From Arthrobacter sp042667405 (lineage in GTDB: Bacteria; Actinomycetota; Actinomycetes; Actinomycetales; Micrococcaceae): a DNA stretch of 64,000 nt. Of this stretch, positions 19,501 to 27,735 are shown piece after piece. The stretch lies in NCBI RefSeq assembly GCF_042667405.1, contig NZ_JBHVAL010000002.1, positions 248,001-312,000 on the forward strand, in the 5' to 3' direction. Position 1 is the stretch's first letter, and each line of letters begins with the position of its first letter. The position numbers and the translations under genes were made by a program. Below the pieces are notes generated by a model. It ran no database searches and was not told the origin of the DNA. It worked only from the letters and a program-made list of their open reading frames with translations.

Positions 19501-19842
19501 ATACGACGCCCAGGTGCGGGCCGGCGTCGTACTTAAACTGCGGTCCAGGCGACCCGTAAAGGTGTCCCGCAAGGCCGCCGCAGCATGGCGTCCCGGGGCA
19601 AGGATGAGTACTTGTCCGGGGTCCAGGCCGTCATGCACACGGCGGACGGCCGACTCCACGAGCACGGTGGACTTCCCGGTTCCAGGGCCTCCGGGTACGA
19701 GGATCGGTCCACTCCCCTGTGGCAGCGAGACCACAGCCTCCTGGTCCGGCGACAGGGCGGGTGCCGCGTAGTGGGTTTCCCGCGGCGGCAGCAGCCGAAG
19801 GGCTGCGGATGCTTGGCGTATTTTGGCAGGAGTCGCGGTCAC
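16513..19842 (-). CDS. adnA: AdnA-like helicase-nuclease subunit
   Basis: A 1109-aa protein with Walker A VPGGPGTGKSTVLVESAV, a divergent motif II (IQLFLVDDAQESNPAVFELL, DDAQ in place of DExQ) and a RecB nuclease domain near residues 960-1030 (LRGQVDRLEIDAEGRLVIVDLKTGKRQPG and HPQLGAYQAAVL). A cysteine cluster ends the protein (GCRLPDICPLCARG). The cysteine that often precedes the nuclease in iron-sulfur relatives reads SPLDWF here, so an Fe-S cluster is uncertain. The GTG start overlaps the ATL stop by 4 bp, so ATL, adnA and adnB form one tightly coupled unit. Confidence 0.92.
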   Translation of the reverse strand: MTATPAKIRQASAALRLLPPRETHYAAPALSPDQEAVVSLPQGSGPILVPGGPGTGKSTVLVESAVRRVHDGLDPGQVLILAPGRHAAAALRDTFTGRLDRSLSTTPARTWASYAFDIIRRAKAEGVLPLARPPKLLSGPEQDLIIKELLEGHARPGFGLPWPDDLAAALPTRGFRHEIRQLFDRIIESGRTADDLVGLAYECGRPDWMAAAELYSEYRDVLDLRMPEAFDPAGIITTARQIFQESPDFLAEERRRIQLFLVDDAQESNPAVFELLADVAEGKDAVVTYSPDTVVQGFRGARPDLVAELPSLLGGPERVVLERPLSVTHRHAPAIAEAWIRVAARISQRSGGQLARQMEQPSHSGDASRTTVAQGRVEGHVLPSAVHEMRYVAQRILEAQLREGREFSDIAVIVRNGGQISQLQRYLGGQGIPVRVPVADSAVRDEVAVRPLLEAFAVVLDPAKLTPETAVSLLTSRIGGATAIELRRLRQSLRREELLGGGGRSSDSLLVEALLEPGALASMGIEGSAARRLSRMIAAGTAAATEPGANAESVLWALWQATGLSSRWAEAALEGGAGGARADRDLDAMMALFHTAERYVDQLPGSGPEQFLDYLLNQELPMDTLAARAQLEDCVEIMTPASAAGREWPVVIVAGLQEGVWPNTRLRGELLGSTVYADAVEHGVEYALGRGPLSRLRDIRYDELRSFSTAVSRAREVLICTAVSSEDEQPSAFLDYVAPLEQGEYKRGYTPVDRPMTLRALVAELRQHVQLDDSSGQDLQTTQEAARILARLAGTEPPVPGANPDTWWGLAALSSTDPVVPPGGTVSVSPSKVEAVHKSPLDWFVQAAGGEAATDFARSLGTLVHSIAQDLPEASGGEYVAELVRRWPTLGMKDNWEGKLDYQRAELMVRKLAQYVLIMRSEGRSLLAVEHDFDVALPDVLLEAGAGDTDAGPLQRHAVLRGQVDRLEIDAEGRLVIVDLKTGKRQPGKAEVANHPQLGAYQAAVLKGAFRDALPAGQDAGDEPATALVPGGAVLAQLGTTTKSPAVQQQDPLDPEDNWAEGLVNGAAVLMAGATFEARHDPGKGSHGGHGCRLPDICPLCARGKQVTE

Positions 19843-20255
19843 ACAGTCATTTCATCATCGGGCACCGACAATATATGGCGTTGACGCTCCAACTGGTCGG
19901 AGATCACATCAAGTTGGTCAAAATCATTGTCCGTGGGAGCCCATCGGGCCAGGGCAAGGTCCACCCGCCAGCGGCCTTCTCCGGTGAGCATGAACGCCTT
20001 GTACGCGCCATGCAGCGGGGTGGACTCTTCCAGATAATGCTTCAGGGCGTCGGCCTCGTGGCCGGGGGGCGCTTCACCACTGGCCCGCAGGACCCGCCAC
20101 CAGGCCACTGCGCTCCCATAGTGGCTCATGACGGCGCCAACCTGCCGGGGCCCGCCTGAGCCGAGGAGCTCGGCGACGTCGCCGTAGGACACTGCCGAGC
20201 CTGGCGGTACGAGGTCCACGACGGCCAGGACCGCCGTTACGTACTCCATCCGCAT
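19839..20255 (-). CDS. MGMT-family alkyltransferase-like protein (ATL)
   Basis: A 138-aa protein with the wHTH DNA-binding module of O6-alkylguanine alkyltransferases: YVTAVLAVVDLVPPGSAVSYGDVAELLGSGGPRQVGAVMSHYG in the first half. In place of the active-site PCHR it has AWWRVLRASG, so the alkyl-accepting cysteine is missing. That makes it an ATL: such proteins bind alkylated bases and hand the lesion to nucleotide excision repair rather than removing the alkyl group. It is the first gene of the unit leading into adnA, and mycobacteria carry a comparable gene (Rv3204) close to adnAB. Confidence 0.9.
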   Translation of the reverse strand: MRMEYVTAVLAVVDLVPPGSAVSYGDVAELLGSGGPRQVGAVMSHYGSAVAWWRVLRASGEAPPGHEADALKHYLEESTPLHGAYKAFMLTGEGRWRVDLALARWAPTDNDFDQLDVISDQLERQRHILSVPDDEMTV

Positions 20256-20321
20256 GTGTTCAGCCTAACGTCAGGAGTGTCGTACCCAATAGTGTCGGGG
20301 CCAGCCGGTAGCGTGAAAAAC

Positions 20322-21032
20322 ATGAGCTCCTGGAACACCCACTCCCGCGCCGCATTCGATCTTGAGACCACCGGGAAGAACTCCCGATCGGCACGGATTG
20401 TCACCGCTTCCATCACCGTAGTGGATGCCCGCGGGGAACTCATCGCGGAGCACGAGTGGTTGGCGGATCCAGGCGTCGAAATCCCTGCGGAAGCCAGCGA
20501 AGTGCATGGCGTCACCACGGAAAAGGCGAGGGCTGAAGGGCGGCCGGCAGCGGAGGTAACCCGTGAGGTCGCCGGGGTACTGCAGGAACTGTTCGACGCC
20601 GGAACTCCCGTTATCGCTTTCAACGCCAGTTACGATTTCACCGTGCTGGCGGCCGAATCCGCTCGCTACGGCGTCCCTCAGCTCAGCCGCTTCCCGGTTC
20701 TCGATCCCTATGTCATGAACAAGCAGGTTGACCGGTACCGCAAGGGCAAACGGACGCTGACCGCCCTGTGCGAGGAGTACGGCGTCGATCTGACAAACGC
20801 CCACACCTCCGCCGCGGATGCCCTTGCCACTCTCCGGGTCCTGGACGCCATGGCCGGCAAGTTCCCCAAGCTACAGATGCCGGCTTCAACGCTGCACCAG
20901 CTCCAAGTAGACTGGGCGGCGTCGCAGGCTGCCGATTTCCAGCAGTATCTGCGCCGTAGCAAGCCCACTGCGGTCATCGAGGGTGAGTGGCCGGTGCTTC
21001 CTCCCGTGGATGCAAGCCGCGGGGGCTTCTAG
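20322..21032 (+). CDS. DEDDh 3'-5' exonuclease (DnaQ-like)
   Basis: A 236-aa exonuclease domain protein. ExoI is AAFDLETTGKNSRSARIVTAS, ExoII lies in VIAFNASYDFTVLAAESARYG, and ExoIII is NAHTSAADALATLRVL, giving D, E, D and the HxxxxD end of a DEDDh set. It could proofread or process DNA or RNA ends; its target is unknown. ATG 20322 (MSSWNTHS) fits the family, and the open frame upstream of it overlaps the divergent ATL promoter region. It stands alone with repair genes behind it. Confidence 0.9.
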   Translation: MSSWNTHSRAAFDLETTGKNSRSARIVTASITVVDARGELIAEHEWLADPGVEIPAEASEVHGVTTEKARAEGRPAAEVTREVAGVLQELFDAGTPVIAFNASYDFTVLAAESARYGVPQLSRFPVLDPYVMNKQVDRYRKGKRTLTALCEEYGVDLTNAHTSAADALATLRVLDAMAGKFPKLQMPASTLHQLQVDWAASQAADFQQYLRRSKPTAVIEGEWPVLPPVDASRGGF

Positions 21033-21348
21033 ACGCGCCAATCGAAAGACTCTCTGCGACGCAAGTCACAAGATTTTCGGGAACCCCGATTCCCCTCGGC
21101 CTTCAGGCGTGGATTCCACCACAGCAGCCCCTTCCGAAACACTGTGGCGGGCAAGTGACCGTCTGAGGAAGATAGTTCGGAGAAATCGAGGGTGTGCACC
21201 CATTTATTCGATTCACGGCGAGCTGGTGCGCTGGTGACATAATTAAGTTTGGCGGGTTGAAGTCTGCTAGGACAGCCAACTCTTGTGGAGCTGCCATTTC
21301 CCCGCCCACCGCGAAACGTCTCCGTGACCCGATGAAAGTGATTTCTTC
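21033..21348. other. 316-bp intergenic region before the ABC transporter operon
   Basis: No credible coding frame is present. The composition is less GC-rich than the flanks between about 21165 and 21260. A CATAAT at 21238-21243 is a plausible -10 for the downstream transporter, but no good -35 sits at normal distance (TTCACG at 21212-21217 would need a 20-bp spacer). No strong terminator was seen for the exonuclease gene. Confidence 0.4.
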
Positions 21349-22299
21349 ATGAAATTCAAAGCCCCTAAGTGGCTGTCTGTCGCTCCTGTGGCCGCAGCCC
21401 TGGTGATTTCCCTGGCAGCCTGCGGCGGAGGAAGCTCCCAGCCCAGCGGAACACCCACTGACGCACTCGCCGGAAGCGACCAGAAGTCGTTGGACAGCTT
21501 CACCACCGCTGATGTCACTCCACTGGACAAGATCGACAAGTCCAAGCTGGGCCTCATCACCGACGGCACAATCCGCGTCGGCACTCTGTCCGATGCCCCG
21601 CCGAACATCTTCATCGATCCTTCCGGCAAGTTCACCGGCTACGACAACGAGCTCCTGCGCGCCATCGGCGACAAGCTGGGCCTCAAGGTCGAGTTCGCTT
21701 CTACCGACTTCTCCGCGTTGCTGTCCCAGGTGGGCAACAAGCAGTTCGACGTCGGATCCTCCTCGATCTCCACCACCGACGCCCGTCGCAAGACGGTTGG
21801 CTTCACCAACGGCTACGACTTCGGCTACATGGCCGTCGTGACCAAGAGCGACTCCAAGGTCACCGGCTTCGGCGACATCAAGGAAGGCCTCCGCATCGGC
21901 GTCGTCCAGGGCACCGTCCAGGATGACTACATGACGAACACCCTCAAGATTGAACCGGTACGTTTCCCCGACTACAACACCGTCTACGGCAACGTGAAGA
22001 ACGGCCAGATCGACGCTTGGGTTGCCCCCTCCCAGCAGGCCGAAGGTCAGGTCAAGGAAGGCGACAACACCAAGATCGCCGAGAAGGTTGTCAACACCCA
22101 GAACTTCACCGCCTACGCCGTGAACAAGGACAACAAGCCGCTGATCGACGCCCTGAACTCCGGTCTGGACGCGGTCATCGCTGACGGCACGTGGGCCAAG
22201 CTCACCGCCGAGTGGTACAAGGACCGCCCGACGGCTGCCGAGCAGACCCCCCAGGGTTGGAAGCCGGGCAGCAAGGCCGTCCAGCTCCCCGCAAAGTAA
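21349..22299 (+). CDS. Amino-acid ABC transporter substrate-binding lipoprotein
   Basis: A 316-aa extracellular binding protein. The signal peptide ends in the lipobox LAACGGGSS (Cys near residue 25). The body is a family 3 (polar amino acid) binding fold with VGTLSDAPPNIFIDPSGKFTGYDNELLRAIGDKLGLKVEF and the hinge region FDVGSSSISTTDARRKTVGFT. It is first in a three-gene operon with permease and ATPase. The ligand is probably an amino acid such as glutamine, glutamate or cystine but is not decidable from sequence. Confidence 0.93.
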   Translation: MKFKAPKWLSVAPVAAALVISLAACGGGSSQPSGTPTDALAGSDQKSLDSFTTADVTPLDKIDKSKLGLITDGTIRVGTLSDAPPNIFIDPSGKFTGYDNELLRAIGDKLGLKVEFASTDFSALLSQVGNKQFDVGSSSISTTDARRKTVGFTNGYDFGYMAVVTKSDSKVTGFGDIKEGLRIGVVQGTVQDDYMTNTLKIEPVRFPDYNTVYGNVKNGQIDAWVAPSQQAEGQVKEGDNTKIAEKVVNTQNFTAYAVNKDNKPLIDALNSGLDAVIADGTWAKLTAEWYKDRPTAAEQTPQGWKPGSKAVQLPAK

Positions 22300-22311
22300 C
22301 CAAGGCGTTCC

Positions 22312-23076
22312 ATGGATATCCTCAATCAACTTGTCGAGACCTTCTTTGACTGGGAGGCAATGGGCGAAGTCATCCCCAAGATGTTCGCCGTCGGCCTGCC
22401 CAACACCATCGTCCTGGCCGTCGTCTCGGGCATCATCGGGACCGCCCTCGGGATGCTGCTCGCCCTGATGGGGATTTCCCGGAACGCAGCAGCACGGTGG
22501 GTGGCCCGCATTTACACGGACATTCTCCGCGGGCTCCCTCCCGTGCTGACCATCCTGGTGATCGGTTTCGGTTTCGGCCCGATCATTCGTGAACTCACGG
22601 GCTCCACGAGCCCGTACCCCATGGCCATCGCAGCGTTGTCCTTGATGTCCGGGGCGTATATTGGCGAGATTTTCCGGTCCGGTATCCAGAGCGTGGACAA
22701 GGGCCAGCTTGAGGCCACCCGCGCGCTGGGGTTCAGCTATGCCTCGTCCATGCGGCTCGTAGTGGTTCCCCAGGGTATCCGTCGCGTGCTGCCGGCGTTG
22801 GTCAACCAGTTCATTGCGTTGATCAAGGAATCATCCTTGGTCTTCATGCTCGGCCTGCTGGCGACTGAGCGCGAAATCTTCCAGATCGGCAAGGATGCAG
22901 CTGCCAACAGCGGCAACCTGTCACCGTACGTCGCGGCAGCCATCTTCTACCTGGCAATAACGATCCCGCTCACGCACTTCGTGAACTTCATTGATGCCCG
23001 CATGCGCGCCGGTCGCCCGGAGAAGAAAGAACCGGATGAGGCCGCAGCAGTGGTTGGAAAAGGAGCCCAGGCATGA
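22312..23076 (+). CDS. Amino-acid ABC transporter permease
   Basis: A 254-aa membrane protein of the HisM/GlnP type with about five transmembrane segments (the first being LPNTIVLAVVSGIIGTALGM). It has the cytoplasmic loop that contacts the ATPase: QLEATRALGFSYASSMRLVVVPQGIRRVLPALVNQF, containing the EAA-type motif. It starts 12 bp after the binding-protein gene and its stop overlaps the ATPase start by 4 bp (ATGA), showing a tight operon. Confidence 0.94.
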   Translation: MDILNQLVETFFDWEAMGEVIPKMFAVGLPNTIVLAVVSGIIGTALGMLLALMGISRNAAARWVARIYTDILRGLPPVLTILVIGFGFGPIIRELTGSTSPYPMAIAALSLMSGAYIGEIFRSGIQSVDKGQLEATRALGFSYASSMRLVVVPQGIRRVLPALVNQFIALIKESSLVFMLGLLATEREIFQIGKDAAANSGNLSPYVAAAIFYLAITIPLTHFVNFIDARMRAGRPEKKEPDEAAAVVGKGAQA

Positions 23077-23810
23077 GTGAATTCGCTTCAGGTTCGCTGA
23101 CCGCCAAGAACATCCACTTGTCGTTCGGCAGCAACCATGTGCTGCGCGGCATCGACCTGCACGTCGAGAAGGGCACCACGGCCTCGGTCATCGGTCCCTC
23201 GGGCTCGGGCAAGTCCACCCTCCTCCGCGTGATGAACCGGCTCATCGAGCCGGACCAGGGTGACATCCTGCTGGATGGGAAGTCCGTACTGAAGGACAAC
23301 CCTGACGAACTGCGCCGCCGTATCGGCATGGTTTTCCAACAGTTCAACCTGTTCCCGCACAAGACAGTGGCCGAGAACATTACCCTCGCACTGCGCAAGC
23401 TCCGCGGAATGTCCAAGGATCAGGCCCGCGAAGAGGCACTGGCCCAGCTGGACTTGGTGGGTTTGAAGCACAAGGCCGACTCGCGTCCTGCCAACCTCTC
23501 CGGAGGCCAGCAGCAACGTGTCGCCATCGCCCGCGCGCTGGCCATGAAGCCCGAGGTCATGTTCTTCGACGAGGCCACATCGGCCCTGGACCCTGAGCTC
23601 GTCAAGGGCGTTCTGGCCCTCATGACGGACCTTGCCCAGGGCGGCATGACCATGGTAGTGGTAACCCACGAGATGGGCTTCTCCCGCAACGTCTCCGACG
23701 TCGTAACCTTCATGGACGCAGGCGTGGTGGTTGAATCCGGTCCCCCGGAACAGCTGTTCACCAACCCGCAGACCGAACGGCTTCAGGGATTCCTCTCGGA
23801 CGTTCTCTAG
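23073..23810 (+). CDS. Amino-acid ABC transporter ATP-binding protein
   Basis: A 245-aa ATPase of the GlnQ/HisP group. Visible motifs are Walker A GPSGSGKSTLLRVMN, the Q-loop FQQFNLFPHKT, the signature LSGGQQQRVAIARALA, Walker B VMFFDEATSALDPE and the H-loop VVVTHEMGFSR. It energises uptake through the two preceding gene products. A strong 22-bp hairpin follows directly. Confidence 0.96.
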   Translation: MSEFASGSLTAKNIHLSFGSNHVLRGIDLHVEKGTTASVIGPSGSGKSTLLRVMNRLIEPDQGDILLDGKSVLKDNPDELRRRIGMVFQQFNLFPHKTVAENITLALRKLRGMSKDQAREEALAQLDLVGLKHKADSRPANLSGGQQQRVAIARALAMKPEVMFFDEATSALDPELVKGVLALMTDLAQGGMTMVVVTHEMGFSRNVSDVVTFMDAGVVVESGPPEQLFTNPQTERLQGFLSDVL

Positions 23811-23830
23811 CCAGGACAAAGCCCAAGCGA

Positions 23831-23886
23831 CAAAGAACCCCGTTTCCCTCCAATCACCAGTAGGTGGAGGGAAACGGGGTTCTTTG
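23831..23886. terminator. Bidirectional terminator between ABC operon and GH3 gene
   Basis: A perfect 22-bp inverted repeat (CAAAGAACCCCGTTTCCCTC plus CA, and its complement) with a 12-nt loop fills the gap between the convergent ABC ATPase and the GH3 lipoprotein. Each arm starts or ends with an A/T-rich edge (CAAAGAA / TTCTTTG), so it can serve both strands. Confidence 0.85.
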
Positions 23887-23892
23887 CTGTGC

Positions 23893-25167
23893 CTATTTTC
23901 CGGCTTTGACGCGCAACACGGTGAGGGCCGCGGCGTCGACCTTGGCACGGAAGGCCGGGTCTGCCTGGGCCTTCTTCACCACCGCCTGGTGCATTGCGGG
24001 AATGCTGGTGGGATCGGCGCAGACCAGCATGGTGCCTCCGGCAGTGAAGAAGTTCAGGGCACGATCGGCGTCGGACCAACCCTCCAACTGCGCAGCACTG
24101 CAGAGGTCATCCGAGAGGACAATGCCCGTGAAACCGGCATCCTTCCGCAGCATGGTGTCCATGATCGCAGTGGAGAAGGGCGCAATGTTGGCCGGATCAA
24201 TCTTGTCGTAAAAGGCATTGGAGACCATGACCCACTGCGTCCCTGACTCGATGGCCGCTTTGAATGGCTCCAATGCAGGATCCGTCCGGGTGGTGGCAGT
24301 GTCCCGCACGTGGCTGGTGACATCGGTGTTGGGCACCACGCGCCCCAGGCCTGGGAAGTGCTTGACCACGGGGGCCACCCCGGCGTCCTTCATCCCAGCG
24401 GCGAAGGCATTCCCAAGCTCCGAGACCGTATCGGGTGCATAGCCGTACTCACGCTGGAAATGGCCTATGGGTCCGTTGGACGGCGCAAACTGCGGACTCG
24501 TCACTGTATCCAGCACCGGGGCAAGGTTGACGTTGACACCGACGCTGCTAAGTTCCTTCCCCCACAATTCGGCGTCCGACCGGATTTTCGCCGCTCCTGA
24601 TGAAGCCTGGACCAGCGCGGTTGGCATGGTGGAGAACCCGGGACCGGAGAGAACCTGGACGAATCCGCCCTCCTGGTCTGTGGCGACGAAGAGCGGCACA
24701 CCGCCGGTCGTCGCAGGGGAAACCGTCCCCGTCAGCGAGGAAACAACCGCCGCAGTCGTGGTCGCCCCGGCCTTGCTTCGGCCACTGAGGTACACATTTC
24801 CGGCGTGGTACTTCTTCAACGCTTCCATGGTGGCGGGTTCAGCACCGGTAGCTTTTGCCGCCACCATGAACAGCTGCCCTACGCGCTGCTCAAGAGTCAG
24901 GGCAGCGAGTTGTTGCTCGGCCGCGGATGCAGTGGGGGTGGCAGGTGCCGGCACCTGGGGTGTCGCAGTTGAGGTAGCGGAGGGACTGGTGCTCGTGGGC
25001 GCGGTCGACGCGGTGGGCTGCGATGACGACGGCGACGGCGATGTACCTTCCGCAGAGGACGGACCGCCGGATGCCGTCCCGGCAGAACAGCCTGACGCCA
25101 TGGCGATCAAGGCTCCAGCGGCGGCGATGCTCATACTGAGGGATGCAATGGTGTTGGACTTGCGCAT
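23893..25167 (-). CDS. Glycoside hydrolase family 3 lipoprotein (NagZ-like beta-N-acetylhexosaminidase)
   Basis: A 424-aa exported protein. Its signal peptide ends at ASGCSAG, a lipobox, followed by a Ser/Thr/Pro/Ala-rich linker of about 60 residues and a GH3 N-terminal TIM barrel. Family markers are LFVATDQEGGFVQVL, APVLDTVT, VVKHFPGLGRVVPNTDVTSH (the KH and catalytic His/Asp region) and FTGIVLSDDLCSAAQLEG, where the Asp is the likely nucleophile. NagZ-type enzymes remove N-acetylglucosamine from muropeptides. Lipoprotein anchoring places it outside the membrane, as in other Gram-positive bacteria. Confidence 0.92.
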   Translation of the reverse strand: MRKSNTIASLSMSIAAAGALIAMASGCSAGTASGGPSSAEGTSPSPSSSQPTASTAPTSTSPSATSTATPQVPAPATPTASAAEQQLAALTLEQRVGQLFMVAAKATGAEPATMEALKKYHAGNVYLSGRSKAGATTTAAVVSSLTGTVSPATTGGVPLFVATDQEGGFVQVLSGPGFSTMPTALVQASSGAAKIRSDAELWGKELSSVGVNVNLAPVLDTVTSPQFAPSNGPIGHFQREYGYAPDTVSELGNAFAAGMKDAGVAPVVKHFPGLGRVVPNTDVTSHVRDTATTRTDPALEPFKAAIESGTQWVMVSNAFYDKIDPANIAPFSTAIMDTMLRKDAGFTGIVLSDDLCSAAQLEGWSDADRALNFFTAGGTMLVCADPTSIPAMHQAVVKKAQADPAFRAKVDAAALTVLRVKAGK

Positions 25168-25235
25168 GGTAAACCGTGAGTTCGTTGGGGGGTTGGGTTT
25201 CCACTTACGAGCCTACCCTGATTGGAGACAACAAT

Positions 25236-25275
25236 GCCCGGGACCGCAGCCCGTCCAAGCGCTGCGGTCCCGGGC
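25236..25275 (-). terminator. Terminator after hemL
   Basis: A perfect 15-bp inverted repeat, GCCCGGGACCGCAGC...GCTGCGGTCCCGGGC, with a 10-nt loop lies 10 bp downstream of hemL on the minus strand and is followed by ATTGTTGTCTCC. It probably ends the long heme operon. Confidence 0.8.
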
Positions 25276-25285
25276 AGAGGACAAA

Positions 25286-26599
25286 CTAGGCCGAAGCCGC
25301 CGCCTTGGCAGCAGCCGGGAGGGCCTCGATGATGCGGTTCATGGCAGCGTCGTCGTGGGCTGCGGACAGGAACCAGGCCTCGAAGACCGACGGCGGAAGG
25401 TAGACACCGGAATCCAACATGGAGTGGAAGAACGGTGCGTAGCGGAAGCTTTCCTGGCCCTGGGCGTCGTCGTAGTTGTGAACGCCGTGGGCCGAAGTCC
25501 CGAAGGCAACCGAGAACAGGTTCCCCGCCCGCTGGATGGAGTGGTCAACCCCCTCAGCATCAAGGGCCGAGGAGAGTGCGGCCGAGAGTTCCAGCGACCG
25601 GGCATCCACGTAGGCGTAAACGTCGGGCGTTGCGTGGCTCAGCGTCGCGACGCCTGCGGCCATGGCCACGGGGTTCCCGGACAACGTACCGGCCTGGTAG
25701 ACCGGACCAACGGGAGCGAGGCAGTCCATGACGTCGGCGCGGCCGCCGAGTGCCGCCGTCGGCATTCCGCCGCCGATGACCTTGCCGAAGGTGAGCAGGT
25801 CGGGAGCCCAGCCTTCCTGGCGGCCGGTCAGGCCCCAGTAGCCCGCGTAGCCGGTGCGGAATCCGGTCAGGACCTCGTCGAGGATCAGGAGGGCACCGTG
25901 TTCCTTGGTGATGCGGGACAGTCCGGCGTTGAAACCCTCCCCCGGAGTAACGACGCCCATGTTGGCCGGGGCTGCTTCGGTGATGACGGCAGCGATGTTC
26001 TTGCCGTGGGCCGCGAAGGCGGCCTCAACGGCGTCGAGGTCGTTGTAGGGCAGCACCAAAGTCTCGGCCGCGGTAGCTTCGGTGACACCGGCCGATCCCG
26101 GCAACGCCAGGGTGGCGACGCCGGAGCCTGCAGCGGCAAGCAATCCGTCCAGGTGGCCGTGGTAGCAGCCGGCGAATTTGATGATCAGGTTCCGGCCGGT
26201 GTAACCGCGGGCCAGGCGCACAGCCGTCATGGTCGCTTCAGTGCCGGTGGACACCATCCGCAAGCGTTCGACGGCGGAAACGCGGTCCTTGACGATCTCC
26301 GCCAGGTTGGCTTCATCAGGGGTGGAGGCGCCGAAGGAGAGCCCGCGGTCCACGGCTGCGTGCACGGCTTCGAGCACGGCCGGGTGTGCGTGACCGAGGA
26401 GTGCCGGGCCCCACGAACACACGAGGTCCACGTATTCCTGGCCGTCAGCGTCGGTGAGGTAGGCGCCCTTGGCGGAGACCATGAATTTCGGGTTTCCGCC
26501 CACGGAACCGAAGGCGCGCACCGGCGAGTTCACGCCGCCGGGCATCAGGGAGCGCGCGCGGTCGAAAAGCTGATCGGACACAGGGGTGTTTGACGTCAT
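25286..26599 (-). CDS. hemL: Glutamate-1-semialdehyde 2,1-aminomutase
   Basis: This 437-aa PLP enzyme converts glutamate-1-semialdehyde to 5-aminolevulinate, step two of the C5 tetrapyrrole route, after the HemA reaction encoded at 35319. The PLP lysine is in DLLTFGKVIGGGMPTAALGG. The substrate and cofactor regions VSTGTEATMTAVRLARGYTGR and LLILDEVLTGFR are intact. ATG 26599 (MTSNTPVSDQLFDRA) is the normal family start; the frame extends further but into the gap before it. It is the last gene of the minus-strand heme cluster, 65 bp after the LLM oxidoreductase gene. Confidence 0.96.
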   Translation of the reverse strand: MTSNTPVSDQLFDRARSLMPGGVNSPVRAFGSVGGNPKFMVSAKGAYLTDADGQEYVDLVCSWGPALLGHAHPAVLEAVHAAVDRGLSFGASTPDEANLAEIVKDRVSAVERLRMVSTGTEATMTAVRLARGYTGRNLIIKFAGCYHGHLDGLLAAAGSGVATLALPGSAGVTEATAAETLVLPYNDLDAVEAAFAAHGKNIAAVITEAAPANMGVVTPGEGFNAGLSRITKEHGALLILDEVLTGFRTGYAGYWGLTGRQEGWAPDLLTFGKVIGGGMPTAALGGRADVMDCLAPVGPVYQAGTLSGNPVAMAAGVATLSHATPDVYAYVDARSLELSAALSSALDAEGVDHSIQRAGNLFSVAFGTSAHGVHNYDDAQGQESFRYAPFFHSMLDSGVYLPPSVFEAWFLSAAHDDAAMNRIIEALPAAAKAAASA

Positions 26600-26664
26600 G
26601 GTTCCTATTCTTTCAGTGTTTCCAGGGCAGGCGTGCCCCCTGGCAGTAACGAGGGCCGTCAGGC

Positions 26665-27735
26665 CTAAGCCAGCAGCTCGGCAACCCGGGGAGCCACCTC
26701 GGTGCCGTAAAGCTCGATGCACCGCATCATGGACTGGTGGGGCAACGTGCCGTTGCTGTACTTGAGGTCGAAGCGATCGACTCCAAGGTTCCGCTTCAGC
26801 AGAGCAATCTTCTGCGCGACGGTCTCCGGCGAACCAACGTAAAGTGCACCTTCAGGACCGCACATGGCATCGAATTCGCCCCGGTTTCCCGGACCCCAGC
26901 CACGCTCTGCACCGATTCGGTTCCGCTGTTCAAGCCAATGCGGGAAGAGTTCCTCGCGGGCGGCCTCGTCGGTGTCGGCGATGAAGCCGGGAGAGTGCGT
27001 TGCAATCTGGCGCATCGGGTGACCGTACTTGGCCATCGCTTCGCGGTAGAGGTTGACCAAGGGGGCGAAGCGGCGGGGCTCTCCCCCAATGATCGCGAAG
27101 ATGATGGGGTATCCGTATTCAGCGCAGCGCAACACTGATTCCGGTGTTCCGCCCACTCCGATCCAGGCCGGAAGCAGATGGTGCTGCAGCTTCGGATACA
27201 CTTGCAGGCCACTGACGTTTGGCCGGGTGCGTCCCTCCCAATGCACCGGCTTTTGCACCCGTACCTTGTCGAAGAGTTCCAGCTTCTCTTCGAAGAGGAC
27301 CTCGTAGTCCGCCAGGTCCAGGCCGAACAGCGGGAACGACTCGATGAACGATCCCCGCCCGAGCATCACTTCAGCCCGGCCATTCGAGATCGCGTCAACG
27401 GTAGCGAACCTTTGGAACACGCGGATGGGGTCATCGGAACTCAGGACAGTCACAGCCGAGCCAAGCCGGATCCGGGAGGTCACGGCGGCCGCCGCCGCCA
27501 GGAAGACCTCGGGCGCCGACACCGCGAAGTCGCGGCGGTGGTGCTCTCCCACACCGAACGCATGGATTCCGACGGCGTCAGCCAGCTTCGCTTCCTCCAG
27601 CAGCTCACGCAGGACTTGCGCGTGCTCCTTGGGGTTCCCCTCGGCGTCGAGCCCGGCATCACCGAAGGTGTTCAGCCCGAGGAGGATCTGGTCGGCAGCC
27701 ACCGGTGCCGTGGGATCGGAGGGAACGGACGTCAT
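26665..27735 (-). CDS. LLM-class flavin-dependent oxidoreductase in the heme operon
   Basis: A 356-aa luciferase-like monooxygenase fold: GVGEHHRRDFAVSAPEVFLAAAAAVT and IRLGSAVTVLSSDDPIRVFQRFATVDAISNGRAEVMLGRGSF are typical. The flavin is likely FMN, and the substrate is unknown. It lies between hemB and hemL; the ATG at 27735 overlaps the hemB stop as TGATG, so it is translated with the heme genes. A role in heme synthesis is possible but not shown; LLM enzymes frequently serve side reactions or detoxification. Confidence 0.9.
   Translation of the reverse strand: MTSVPSDPTAPVAADQILLGLNTFGDAGLDAEGNPKEHAQVLRELLEEAKLADAVGIHAFGVGEHHRRDFAVSAPEVFLAAAAAVTSRIRLGSAVTVLSSDDPIRVFQRFATVDAISNGRAEVMLGRGSFIESFPLFGLDLADYEVLFEEKLELFDKVRVQKPVHWEGRTRPNVSGLQVYPKLQHHLLPAWIGVGGTPESVLRCAEYGYPIIFAIIGGEPRRFAPLVNLYREAMAKYGHPMRQIATHSPGFIADTDEAAREELFPHWLEQRNRIGAERGWGPGNRGEFDAMCGPEGALYVGSPETVAQKIALLKRNLGVDRFDLKYSNGTLPHQSMMRCIELYGTEVAPRVAELLA

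Noticed and set aside
24467..26593. 708-aa plus-strand ORF opposite GH3 and hemL
   Set aside because: It runs across two separate minus-strand genes and the terminator between them, which a real gene would not.
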